From NCBI GenBank assembly GCA_007136565.1, contig SLGS01000214.1, positions 1 to 5,529 of the forward strand: a stretch of DNA of 5,529 nt, given 5' to 3'. Shown here in pieces: positions 1 to 5,529 of this stretch. The position numbers and the translations under genes are program-made. Each line of letters starts with the position of its first letter. The first letter of the stretch is position 1. The notes under the pieces are model-generated. The model ran no database searches and was not told the origin of the DNA. It was given only the letters and a program-made list of their open reading frames with translations. The stretch comes from Clostridia bacterium (GTDB lineage: Bacteria; Bacillota; Sulfobacillia; SLMV01).

Positions 1-65
1 CCCCGTGGGAATAGAGATGGACGTCTAGCTCCCGCGAATAAGTGGGCAAATCCATATGTTCCGAC
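1..65. other. Window edge: spacer or end of a neighbouring gene, undecided
   Basis: Two readings are possible and neither is secure. On the plus strand a frame enters from the left edge and ends at TAG (26-28) with the residues PVGIEMDV. That would be the tail of a gene converging on the LarA-like gene and would place the 66-99 palindrome between two convergent genes. On the minus strand an ATG at 55-53 opens a frame that stays open to the edge (18 codons, beginning MDLPTYSREL). That would be a downstream gene, but it has only a weak GGA four bases before the ATG, whereas most genes here have strong ribosome binding sites. I slightly prefer the convergent reading. Confidence 0.2.
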
Positions 66-99
66 GCGGGATCCCCGCCACCGGTGGCGGGGATCCCGC
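66..99. terminator. Perfect 34-bp GC-rich palindrome after the LarA-like gene
   Basis: Bases 66-82 (gcgggatccccgccacc) are the exact reverse complement of 83-99, with no spacer at the centre. In RNA this would fold into a very stable hairpin of about 15 G/C-rich pairs once a minimal loop is allowed. It begins 6 bases beyond the stop codon of the minus-strand LarA-like gene, where a terminator or mRNA-end stabiliser is expected. No run of U follows on either strand, so it is not a textbook intrinsic terminator. It could instead be a protein-binding palindrome. The 10-mer gcggggatcc in its right half recurs at 1534-1543 in front of the same gene. Confidence 0.5.
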
Positions 100-105
100 C
101 TCACT

Positions 106-1509
106 TCAGGGGGAGATGAGATTCCCGTCTTCGTCGAAGGCGAGTTGGGCCTCCGTGCCGTCCAGCCTCGCCCCCTGGTCCAGATCCTCCGCCAACGCCT
201 CGCTGACCCAGAGATTCTCCAGATCGAGGGTATTTTCGATGATGGCCAACCTAACCCCCCTGGACGGGGGCACACTCGCACTCGCCACCGAACCCCAGAC
301 GGCATCCCGATCCGAAGCCATTATCATGGGTATCATCGCTCGCATGGTAAGGGTGCTGGTCAATACGTTCGTGTACGTCGGATGAAGATCGACCTCGGAG
401 GCCAATCGCCGCGTGACCATGTCCACCAAGCCTATGCCCGTTGCGTTCCCGTGCGATTCTTCGGAGAGATCCAGGGCGCAGATCCGGGATATCCTGGGCT
501 CGGGTAGATCGGGTTCTCCCTGCACCCTGTACCGACCCACGACGCCGGTATCCACCCCGGTGCCGGAAAAGTTCTTGCCCATGGTCCTAACGACCAGGAC
601 GTCGGCTTCCGAAAAGGGCAAACGGGGCGAGAGGCTCTTCGATAGCTGTAGTAGCTCGGATTCCGCTTCGAAGAGTTCTTCGGGCCGAATTCCCCGGACG
701 GTGTGGGTGGCTCCGTCGGCGTTCTCGACCAGGCCCACGCCGCCGAGGAAGGGGATGGCGTCCAGGACGTGTCCGGCCATCTCCCTCAGTTCCTCCGACA
801 TGGCCGCCGGTCCGCACTGGTGAAAGGACTCGGCGCCGGGACGGTGTCCGAGCCCCACGACGAGTTTCTTCACTATACCGCTTTGGATGTCGCCGCGGGC
901 CGTGGTGTGTGCCTTGACGCGATTCACCGCGACTATCCCGTCTACCTCGAGGACCAACGGATCGCAATAGACCGTCAGTCCCCGCTTCGTGCGGCCCACC
1001 GGAACCGCTTTCGAAGAGGTGATTATGGGTACTCCGACGGATTCCTCGGTGATCCCCAGGGAGGCGAGCATCTCCCCCTGCCCGGCGTCGGTACCGCCCC
1101 CGTGTGACCCCATGGCCCCCAGTATCGAAGGTCGCATGCCGAGTTCTATGAGGTGTGCGCAGACGCGCCTCAGTATCCCCGCGATGTTCGATATTCCACG
1201 GCTACCCGCGGTCACCAATACCCGGGAGCCCGGATCGAGGCGCTCCCCCGGGCGCATGCGTTCGATGGCCGCATTGACGGCGGAATCGAGATCCTCGATG
1301 GCGGAATCATCGAAGTCTTGGCTAACCAACTTCAGTGTCAGGGGATCCCCCCTCTTCTCCCCATCGTAAGTGAAGCCCTCGTAATCGGGTGATAAGAACA
1401 TCGATCCACTCCCATCCAGCTCGGGGAATTCTCCCCGGTATCCGACGCGATTGACCGGCGGGGTCCCGGGGTAATTACCTGTTGGGTGGGTCTTCTGCAA
1501 CGGATCCAT
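106..1509 (-). CDS. LarA-like (DUF2088) nickel-pincer-dependent isomerase family protein
   Basis: This 467-residue protein belongs by recognisable motifs to the lactate racemase LarA superfamily. In that family a nickel-pincer nucleotide cofactor moves a hydride to racemise or epimerise 2-hydroxy acids, probably in the cytoplasm. Visible motifs are VLVTAGSRGISN (97-108, position of the LarA D-x-T-R segment), GAMGSHGGGTDAGQ (131-144), VNRVKAHTTARGDIQSG (195-211), KKLVVGLG (214-221), FHQCG (229-233), a GKNFSGTGVD block (311-320) and the C-terminal IIENTLDLENLWVSEAL. By spacing, H136, H201, K214 and H230 fall where LarA H108, H174, K184 (cofactor lysine) and H200 (Ni ligand) lie. That match is my hand alignment. 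The ATG at 1509 is chosen because GGGGAGG (1514-1520) lies 4 bases upstream; the frame runs open to 1659 but would overlap the divergent PfpI gene. No larB, larC or larE maturation gene is in the window. The substrate is unknown, and it is probably not a true lactate racemase, because the SGGPK-type loop is altered to SGIVKK. Confidence 0.85.
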   Translation of the reverse strand: MDPLQKTHPTGNYPGTPPVNRVGYRGEFPELDGSGSMFLSPDYEGFTYDGEKRGDPLTLKLVSQDFDDSAIEDLDSAVNAAIERMRPGERLDPGSRVLVTAGSRGISNIAGILRRVCAHLIELGMRPSILGAMGSHGGGTDAGQGEMLASLGITEESVGVPIITSSKAVPVGRTKRGLTVYCDPLVLEVDGIVAVNRVKAHTTARGDIQSGIVKKLVVGLGHRPGAESFHQCGPAAMSEELREMAGHVLDAIPFLGGVGLVENADGATHTVRGIRPEELFEAESELLQLSKSLSPRLPFSEADVLVVRTMGKNFSGTGVDTGVVGRYRVQGEPDLPEPRISRICALDLSEESHGNATGIGLVDMVTRRLASEVDLHPTYTNVLTSTLTMRAMIPMIMASDRDAVWGSVASASVPPSRGVRLAIIENTLDLENLWVSEALAEDLDQGARLDGTEAQLAFDEDGNLISP

Positions 1510-1545
1510 CGTACCTCCCCCGCGGGGATTTGCGCGGGGATCCGT
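1500..1545 (-). promoter_or_regulatory. Inverted repeat enclosing the RBS and start codon of the LarA-like gene
   Basis: Bases 1500-1507 (acggatcc) and 1538-1545 (ggatccgt) are perfect 8-base inverted repeats separated by 30 bases. On the minus-strand transcript the second arm falls just after the AUG (in the AUG GAU CCG codons), and the loop holds the GGGGAGG ribosome binding site and the AUG. A fold bringing the arms together would partly hide the translation start. The loop also contains the self-complementary CCCCGCGGGG. Whether this acts as an RNA switch or a DNA operator, or is chance in GC-rich DNA, cannot be decided from one sequence. Confidence 0.3.
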
Positions 1546-1615
1546 CCCATGCGGCAGGATCGAAGCATCGGACCGGAAAACATAATGATTTACAGGACAA
1601 AGGGAGGTAGTACTT
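1510..1615. promoter_or_regulatory. Divergent control region between the LarA-like and PfpI genes
   Basis: Both genes are transcribed outward from this 106-bp spacer, so it must hold both promoters unless read-through occurs. On the plus strand CATAAT (1581-1586) matches five of six bases of a -10 box and sits a sensible distance ahead of the PfpI ribosome binding site (GGGAGG, 1602-1607, 8 bases from ATG). No good -35 box lies 16-18 bases upstream of it. On the minus strand I see no convincing sigma-70-type promoter. A near-direct repeat of GCGGGGAT (1522-1529 and 1534-1541) is a possible regulator site. The right half (from about 1576) is clearly more AT-rich than the surroundings, as expected for a promoter. 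Confidence 0.4.
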
Positions 1616-2134
1616 ATGAATCTACAGGGCAAGAAGGTAGCGGTTCTCGCCGAAGACAACTACCAGGAACTGGAACTTTGGTATCCCTACTATCGGCTGT
1701 TGGAGGCCGGAGCGGAAGTGGTGCTCCTGGGCTCGGGCGACAAGGATGTCTTCAAGAGCAAGAACGGATACCCGGTCAGGGCCGACATGGATGCCTCCGA
1801 CGCCAAGTCGGCCGACTTCGACGCGGTCATAGTCCCCGGGGGATTCGCCCCCGACAAGATGCGCAAGGTCAAGGCGATGACCTCCTTCGTCGCCGATATG
1901 CACGCGGAGGGCAAGGTCGTCGGGGCCATCTGCCACGCGGCATGGGTTCTCGTCTCCGCCGGAATTCTCGAGGGCAAGCGTGCAACCTGCGTATCCAACA
2001 TCAAAGACGACGTCGTAAACGCCGGGGCCACCTACGTTGACGAAGAGGTCGTAGTAGATGGAAACCTCATCACCAGCCGCACTCCCCCCGATCTTCCGGC
2101 CTTCGCCAAGGCCATCGTCGATGCCCTGGCGTAA
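1616..2134 (+). CDS. DJ-1/PfpI family protein (protease- or deglycase-like)
   Basis: At 172 residues this is a full-length single-domain PfpI-type protein, close in layout to Pyrococcus PfpI (PH1704) and E. coli YhbO. The family has been described as intracellular proteases, glyoxalases or protein/nucleotide deglycases acting on methylglyoxal damage; the real activity is debated. Visible landmarks are ELELWYPYYRLLEAG (18-32), VIVPGGFAPDKMR (71-83), the nucleophile elbow GAICHAAWVL (103-112) with Cys106 and His107, and IKDDVVNAGATYVDEEVVVDGNLITSR (129-155). Glu20 aligns with DJ-1 Glu18. The third triad position, Glu74 in PH1704, is Asp80 here, and the PH1704 Glu12 position is Gln17. The ATG start is supported by GGGAGG (1602-1607), 8 bases upstream. 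It is divergent from the LarA-like gene and convergent with the transporter gene, so it is probably transcribed alone. It may serve general carbonyl or oxidative stress defence rather than the neighbouring catabolic genes. There is no signal peptide, so it should be cytoplasmic. Confidence 0.93.
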   Translation: MNLQGKKVAVLAEDNYQELELWYPYYRLLEAGAEVVLLGSGDKDVFKSKNGYPVRADMDASDAKSADFDAVIVPGGFAPDKMRKVKAMTSFVADMHAEGKVVGAICHAAWVLVSAGILEGKRATCVSNIKDDVVNAGATYVDEEVVVDGNLITSRTPPDLPAFAKAIVDALA

Positions 2135-2145
2135 CAGTCGCAGGA

Positions 2146-2180
2146 CGCCGGGGTGTCGGGCAGTACCCGCCACCCCGGTG
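2146..2180. terminator. Hairpin between convergent PfpI and transporter genes
   Basis: The stem is ccggggtg (2148-2155) paired with caccccgg (2171-2178), then a single t/c mismatch, then cggg (2157-2160) paired with cccg (2166-2169) around the loop cagta (2161-2165). One G-T and one C-G pair extend the base to 2146 and 2180. It lies 11 bases after the PfpI stop and 2 bases after the transporter stop on the other strand, so it can serve as a shared bidirectional terminator. No U-tract follows on either strand. Confidence 0.6.
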
Positions 2181-2182
2181 GC

Positions 2183-3241
2183 TCACCGCCCCACTATCAG
2201 GGCTATGACCGGTGGCAGGAACAAGATGATGGCAACTATCCTCACCAGGTGAAGCATGCTAACCTTCACCGGATCCGCATCCATCTCGAGCGCGATCACG
2301 CCCATCTGGGTCAACCCGGCGGCAGCCGTGGAGAGCAGGCAGGTGGTCAAGTCCCACTTGAACACCCGGTGCATGATGTATCCCAGGATCAAGCCCGCCA
2401 ACAGCAACAGCATGGTTAGAAGTAGGACGGGAGCGATCATGCTCACGAATTGGGCCGGCATACTCGGATCGAAGTTCAAACCCAACATGGCACCCAGCCC
2501 GATCTGCGCCACCACGACACCCACCGGCGGCAAACCTCTCAATCGCATCCCGAGGGTTTGAAAGGTCCCCACGGCTACCATGGACCCCACGATCCCGCCG
2601 GCGGGCACTCCCAGGGCCCACGCCGCGAAACCGCCCGCCAGGCCTATGGCGATGGTTACGGGGAGCGGGTGAGCCCGGGCCGCGGTCCCGGGGGACGAGC
2701 CCCGTGCCTTCGGCTCCGAAACCCGGTCCCCTAGACGCGAATCGGGCTCCCCTCCGGTATCGAGCTGCGAGCCGAACTTCCTGGAGATGAGGGGTACAGT
2801 GGCGTACGTACCGAGGATGCGGATGAACTGCAGCAGGGCCACCGCCGATACGTCGGCCCCGTAGTCCAGGGCTATTATGCTCATCTCGGCTATACCCCCG
2901 GGTGCGGCACTGAAAATGCTGGTGGCGAGATCCAGTGATGTCAAACCGAACAGGACCCATCCGACGGCCACACCTGTACCCACCATCCAAAAGGCCAGGA
3001 TGATGGCGGGAAGGATCAGCGACCTCAGGATGGCGATACTCTCCCTGCCTATCTTGGAGCCGATCATGATCCCGACGATGGCCTGGAGCAGAACGTTGAA
3101 GTACGGGGGTACCGATACCCATGGAAACCCGAGGATGGCTGCCGTGGCCGTGGCGAACATGGCGCCGACCAGGCCCGCGGCCGGGAGGTCGAAATACCTA
3201 AAGCCCCGATACCCGAGGTATCCGAGTCCCGACATCAGCAC
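2183..3241 (-). CDS. AbrB-type (PF05145-like) duplicated integral membrane transporter
   Basis: This 352-residue, strongly hydrophobic protein has two homologous halves, as in the family often mislabelled 'ammonia monooxygenase' or 'AbrB transcriptional regulator'. Half one (about 1-153) carries SAAPGGIAEM (111-120), then IALDYGADVSAVALLQFIRI. Half two (about 191-352) carries the matching STAAAGLTQM (304-313), then IALEMDADPVKVSMLHLVRI. A polar, charged linker (about 154-190) separates them. I estimate roughly 10 membrane segments. It should lie in the inner membrane; the substrates of this family are poorly known. The second half has lost the Pro-Gly-Gly of the first (PGG becomes AAG). The GTG at 3241 has no good ribosome binding site, and CTG (3238) and ATG (3235) in frame are no better. 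The same frame stays open upstream to the aminotransferase stop and still looks membrane-like (LESLPVTLVLMSG), so the true N-terminus may be longer. It sits about 60 bp after the aminotransferase gene and is probably the last gene of that operon. Confidence 0.87.
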   Translation of the reverse strand: MLMSGLGYLGYRGFRYFDLPAAGLVGAMFATATAAILGFPWVSVPPYFNVLLQAIVGIMIGSKIGRESIAILRSLILPAIILAFWMVGTGVAVGWVLFGLTSLDLATSIFSAAPGGIAEMSIIALDYGADVSAVALLQFIRILGTYATVPLISRKFGSQLDTGGEPDSRLGDRVSEPKARGSSPGTAARAHPLPVTIAIGLAGGFAAWALGVPAGGIVGSMVAVGTFQTLGMRLRGLPPVGVVVAQIGLGAMLGLNFDPSMPAQFVSMIAPVLLLTMLLLLAGLILGYIMHRVFKWDLTTCLLSTAAAGLTQMGVIALEMDADPVKVSMLHLVRIVAIILFLPPVIALIVGR

Positions 3242-3301
3242 CAGGGTTACCGGAAGGGATTCCAGGGCATCACACCCCCATCGACACGGACCCGCGGGGT
3301 G

Positions 3302-4492
3302 TCAGTCTCGTCCATCCCGGATGCCCTCCAATACCGCGCCCATTCGCCGCAGGACCTCCGGCAACATTTCCTCGGGCGTAGAAGCGAAGGATATCCGCAG
3401 CCTGTTGGCGCCCCCGGGGCCGAAGGCCTCTCCCGGCGTCAGGGCCAGGTCGCCATCCTCGAGGAAACGCGTCGCCAGCTCCCGACCAGTCATGCCAATA
3501 CCGGGGAAGGCGGGGAAGAAGAAACACGCCCCGCGGGGCACGTTGAACTCGATCCCCCGCAGGGAGGCCATGCCTTCGGCCAGGATGTCTCTTCTGGCCA
3601 GGTAGGATCTGGCCATGGAAGATAGCGTGTCGTGCTCCTCCCGGAGGGCGACGACGGCGCCCTTTTGGGCGAACGTGCATGCGCAGGATACGAGGTGCTG
3701 ATGTATCATCAGCATGCGATCTATGAGACCCGAAGGACCCGCCGCGAACCCCACGCGCCACCCCGTCATGGCCCACGCCTTGGATACCGCCCCGGTTACC
3801 AGGGTGCGATCCCTCATTCCTTCGATGGCGGCGGGCGAAATGTGGCGATGCCCGTCGTAAGTGAAGGGGGCGTAGATCTCGTCGGTTATCACCGTGGCTC
3901 CGCACTGCTCGGTCAAATCGCGAATGGACTCCAGCTCGGAACGGGAGAATACCGTGCCCGTCGGATTCGCCGGCGTGTTAATTATGGTGACTCGCGCTCC
4001 CCCTTCGATGCCCCGGCGCAGGTCCCCCACGCGGGGACGATAGTCGTCTTCGGCGCAGAAACCGAAGGATACCGGTCGTCCACCGGCCAAGGCGACGGTG
4101 GAGCGGTACGTCAACCACCCGGGGTCGGGAACCAACACCGGGTCCCCGGGATCGACCAGTGCGCCCAAAGCCAGGGATAGCCCCTCCCTTTGCCCCACCG
4201 TTATCAGCACCTCGGATTCCGGATCGTATTCCACCCCGGACCACCTGTATAGGTGTTCGGAGACGGCCTCGCGCAATTCCAGTAGCCCGCGGGACTCGCT
4301 GTATCCGGAGTAGGCGCCCCCGAGCACCGCTTCGGACGTGGCCCTTCGCACCGCAGCGGGGGCGTCGAAATCCGGGCGGGCGGCGGCCATGGAGATCACG
4401 TCACGACCCGCCGCCTTCATACGCTTAACGCGATCGCTGATGTCAATGGTGGCGGAGTAGTCCACGCCTTCCAATCTCCGCGAGTATTTCAA
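3302..4492 (-). CDS. PLP-dependent class I/II aminotransferase (aspartate aminotransferase-like)
   Basis: This 396-residue protein has the length and complete motif set of fold-type I aminotransferases of the bacterial AspAT subgroup. It would transfer an amino group between an amino acid and a 2-oxo acid in the cytoplasm. Visible elements are ARPDFDAP (38-45), Tyr64 in YSESRGLLELRE, Trp126 in PDPGWLTYR, the NPTG motif with Asn176, Asp204 and Tyr207 in TDEIYAPF, the PLP lysine Lys238 in SKAWAMTGWRVG with phosphate-binding Arg246, and the carboxylate-binding Arg366 in RLRISFA. The usual glycine of the G-x-P-D-F segment is Ala38, and the following residue is Arg39 where Glu is common. The start is TTG (4492-4490), supported by GGAGGGG (4498-4504), 5 bases upstream. 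It begins 25 bp after the FAH-family stop, so the two are almost certainly co-transcribed. The amino-acid substrate cannot be told from the sequence. Other AspAT-like activities (aromatic, branched, alanine) are equally possible. Confidence 0.93.
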   Translation of the reverse strand: MKYSRRLEGVDYSATIDISDRVKRMKAAGRDVISMAAARPDFDAPAAVRRATSEAVLGGAYSGYSESRGLLELREAVSEHLYRWSGVEYDPESEVLITVGQREGLSLALGALVDPGDPVLVPDPGWLTYRSTVALAGGRPVSFGFCAEDDYRPRVGDLRRGIEGGARVTIINTPANPTGTVFSRSELESIRDLTEQCGATVITDEIYAPFTYDGHRHISPAAIEGMRDRTLVTGAVSKAWAMTGWRVGFAAGPSGLIDRMLMIHQHLVSCACTFAQKGAVVALREEHDTLSSMARSYLARRDILAEGMASLRGIEFNVPRGACFFFPAFPGIGMTGRELATRFLEDGDLALTPGEAFGPGGANRLRISFASTPEEMLPEVLRRMGAVLEGIRDGRD

Positions 4493-4517
4493 CGCTTCCC
4501 CTCCGTCCCTGGCCGGG

Positions 4518-5282
4518 CTACTCCCTCGAGGTCACCGGGTTCTCTAGCACTCCGAATCCCTCGATCTCCACCTGGACGGTATCTCCCGCCGACATGGGGC
4601 CGATGCCCGAGGGGGTCCCGGTCATGATGATATCGCCGGGGTAGAGGGTCATGACGCTGGCGACGAAATGAACCAGGTAGTCGGCGTCGAATACCATGTC
4701 GCCGAGGGTGGAAGACTGCTTCGTCTCCCCATTGAGCCGGGTTTCGATCCTTCGATCGCCGAGGTCGACGTCGGCGTTCAAGTAAGGCCCCACAGGACAG
4801 AAGGTATCGAAGCCCTTGCCCCGGGTCCACTGCCCGTCTTTGCGCTGAAGATCCCGGGCCGTGACGTCATTGGCGCAGACGTATCCGAATATGGCCCGAC
4901 GCGCGTCCACCTCGTCGGGTCGGAAGATCTCCCGCCCTATGACGATGCCGAGTTCACCCTCGTAGTCCACCCTAGAGGATTGCGGGGGCAACACGATTTC
5001 CCCGCCGGGATCCAGGAGTGTTGTGAGTGGCTTGATAAACATCACGGGTTCCTCGGGCACCGTTGCGCCGGTTTCAGCGGCGTGTTCCCGGTAGTTGAGT
5101 CCTATGCAAACGATCTTCGTGGGCTCCACGGGGGTCAGCAGGTCAAGATCCCCGACGGGTCCCACCAGGTCCAATGGCTTGGGATCTTCGAAGGGGGATC
5201 CCTCTATACGATACACGCCTTCCGGGGTAATCTGGCCGTACGAGACCCGGTCACCCATCTTGAATCTAACGAATTGTTTCAC
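4518..5282 (-). CDS. Fumarylacetoacetate hydrolase (FAH) family protein
   Basis: This 254-residue protein has the FAH fold expected of 2-hydroxyhepta-2,4-dienedioate isomerases, acylpyruvases and oxaloacetate decarboxylases of the FAHD1/HpcE group. A small N-terminal domain (about 1-54) precedes the catalytic domain. CIGLNYREHAAETG (59-72) carries His67 and Glu70, matching the FAHD1 catalytic His-Glu pair. The metal ligands are Glu108 and Glu110 in DYEGELGIVIG and Asp139 in ANDVTARD. Lys156 lies in RGKGFDTFCPVGP, and TGTPSGIGPM (221-230) closes the site. All key residues are present, so an active Mg/Mn-dependent enzyme is expected; the oxo-acid substrate is unknown. The start is GTG (5282-5280) with AGAGGT (5288-5293), 5 bases upstream. 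It is probably the first gene of a unit with the downstream aminotransferase and transporter, unless transcripts continue from the membrane-protein gene 109 bp upstream. Confidence 0.93.
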   Translation of the reverse strand: MKQFVRFKMGDRVSYGQITPEGVYRIEGSPFEDPKPLDLVGPVGDLDLLTPVEPTKIVCIGLNYREHAAETGATVPEEPVMFIKPLTTLLDPGGEIVLPPQSSRVDYEGELGIVIGREIFRPDEVDARRAIFGYVCANDVTARDLQRKDGQWTRGKGFDTFCPVGPYLNADVDLGDRRIETRLNGETKQSSTLGDMVFDADYLVHFVASVMTLYPGDIIMTGTPSGIGPMSAGDTVQVEIEGFGVLENPVTSRE

Positions 5283-5391
5283 GTCACACCTCTCCCTTCA
5301 ATTTCGCGCGAATCGATTCCACTTCAGCAAGATTTCTTCAAAACGGATGCCGAACCTCCCGGTTGCGGTCTGTACCCGGGTTCCTGCGGTT
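5283..5391 (-). promoter_or_regulatory. Spacer upstream of the FAH-family gene with small palindromes
   Basis: This 109-bp gap is the likely promoter region of the FAH, aminotransferase and transporter unit. Its part nearest the gene (5300-5345) is AT-richer than the neighbours. It contains two overlapping 10-bp palindromes, ttcgcgcgaa (5303-5312) and gaatcgattc (5310-5319), which could bind a dimeric regulator. A TTGAAG on the minus strand (5341-5336) resembles a -35 box, but the -10 position 17 bases on (AATCGA) is poor. I therefore cannot name a promoter with confidence. I see no terminator hairpin with a U-tract after the upstream gene. Confidence 0.25.
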
Positions 5392-5529
5392 TCACCTCGC
5401 ACCGCGAACCCCGCGGCCCGCCCTTCGCAATAAGCCCGGGGGCCGCCGTCCCGAGGCCGCCACGGCCAGGATCGCCGCCGCGCCGACCACCACTCCCCCG
5501 GCCACCCCGAGGGCCGTGGCGAATCCCAG
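5392..5529 (-). CDS. C-terminal end of a probable integral membrane protein (partial)
   Basis: A minus-strand frame enters from the right edge and ends at TGA (5394-5392), giving 45 residues. It begins LGFATALGVAGGVVVGAAAI and continues as a hydrophobic stretch of about 25 small aliphatic residues, then a tail rich in arginine (SGRRPP, LLRRAGRGVRGAR). A final membrane helix followed by a basic cytoplasmic tail is typical of MFS-type transporters and many other membrane proteins, so the family cannot be fixed. Third codon positions are mostly G/C, as in the other genes, and the other frames of this stretch do not read as protein. Its stop lies 109 bp before the FAH-family start on the same strand. 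It may be the transporter gene of the same pathway, or simply an upstream neighbour. Confidence 0.6.
   Translation of the reverse strand: MGFATALGVAGGVVVGAAAILAVAASGRRPPGLLRRAGRGVRGAR

Noticed and set aside
1510..1659. Longer reading of the LarA-like gene, with 50 extra N-terminal residues starting at 1659
   Set aside because: It would overlap the start of the divergent PfpI gene, the extra residues resemble no family N-terminus, and the ATG at 1509 has a strong ribosome binding site.
1622..2173. Long open frame antisense to the PfpI gene (183 codons)
   Set aside because: It is a shadow of a clearly conserved gene; its translation shows no family motif and GC-rich DNA often leaves such frames open.
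2877..3605. Plus-strand open frame of 242 codons across the transporter and aminotransferase
   Set aside because: The translation is low-complexity and rich in Arg, Pro and Ser, and it lies opposite two well-recognised genes.
3270..3905. Minus-strand open frame of 211 codons within the aminotransferase
   Set aside because: It is an out-of-frame shadow, Arg- and Gly-rich, with no motif, while the overlapping frame carries all aminotransferase motifs.
5310..5341. Sigma-70-type promoter TTGAAG plus AATCGA for the FAH-family gene
   Set aside because: The -10 part matches only two of six consensus bases, so it is not claimed as a promoter.
5095..5433. Plus-strand open frame across the FAH-family start and upstream spacer
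   Set aside because: It is opposite a conserved gene, Ser/Pro/Arg-rich and motif-free.

Overview
The window looks like chromosomal DNA of a GC-rich bacterium (roughly 60% G+C by eye, with G/C-rich third codon positions). Most starts have strong Shine-Dalgarno sequences (GGGGAGG, GGAGGGG, GGGAGG, GAGGT), and two or three starts are GTG or TTG. The gene mix (LarA-like nickel-pincer isomerase, PfpI protein, FAH-family hydrolase, class I aminotransferase, AbrB-type membrane protein) fits an organism that ferments or respires organic and amino acids, such as a Synergistota or high-GC Firmicutes lineage. That placement is a weak inference; no taxonomic marker is present. I see no rRNA, tRNA, CRISPR array, insertion sequence or phage gene.

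Layout. Bases 1-65 hold only a gene edge or spacer. A perfect 34-bp palindrome (66-99) follows, then a LarA-like (DUF2088) isomerase gene on the minus strand (106-1509). A 106-bp divergent control region (1510-1615) separates it from a plus-strand DJ-1/PfpI gene (1616-2134). A hairpin (2146-2180) lies between that gene and a convergent minus-strand AbrB-type transporter gene (2183-3241). Upstream of the transporter on the same strand are a PLP-dependent aminotransferase (3302-4492, TTG start) and a fumarylacetoacetate-hydrolase-family enzyme (4518-5282, GTG start). After a 109-bp spacer, the last 45 codons of a probable integral membrane protein (5392-5529, minus) run off the window.

The minus-strand run FAH hydrolase, aminotransferase, AbrB-type transporter has gaps of 25 and about 60 bp and reads as one operon. 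The upstream membrane gene may belong to it. A plausible joint role is import or export plus catabolism of an amino or oxo acid: the aminotransferase makes a 2-oxo acid and the FAH enzyme cleaves, decarboxylates or tautomerises an oxo acid. The LarA-like enzyme would racemise or epimerise a 2-hydroxy acid, chemically adjacent, but it is a separate transcription unit and the link is inference only. No substrate can be read from the sequence. The families are all known ones. I found no clear new system; the points most worth checking are the palindromes around the LarA-like gene, the awkward start of the transporter gene, and a few active-site substitutions.
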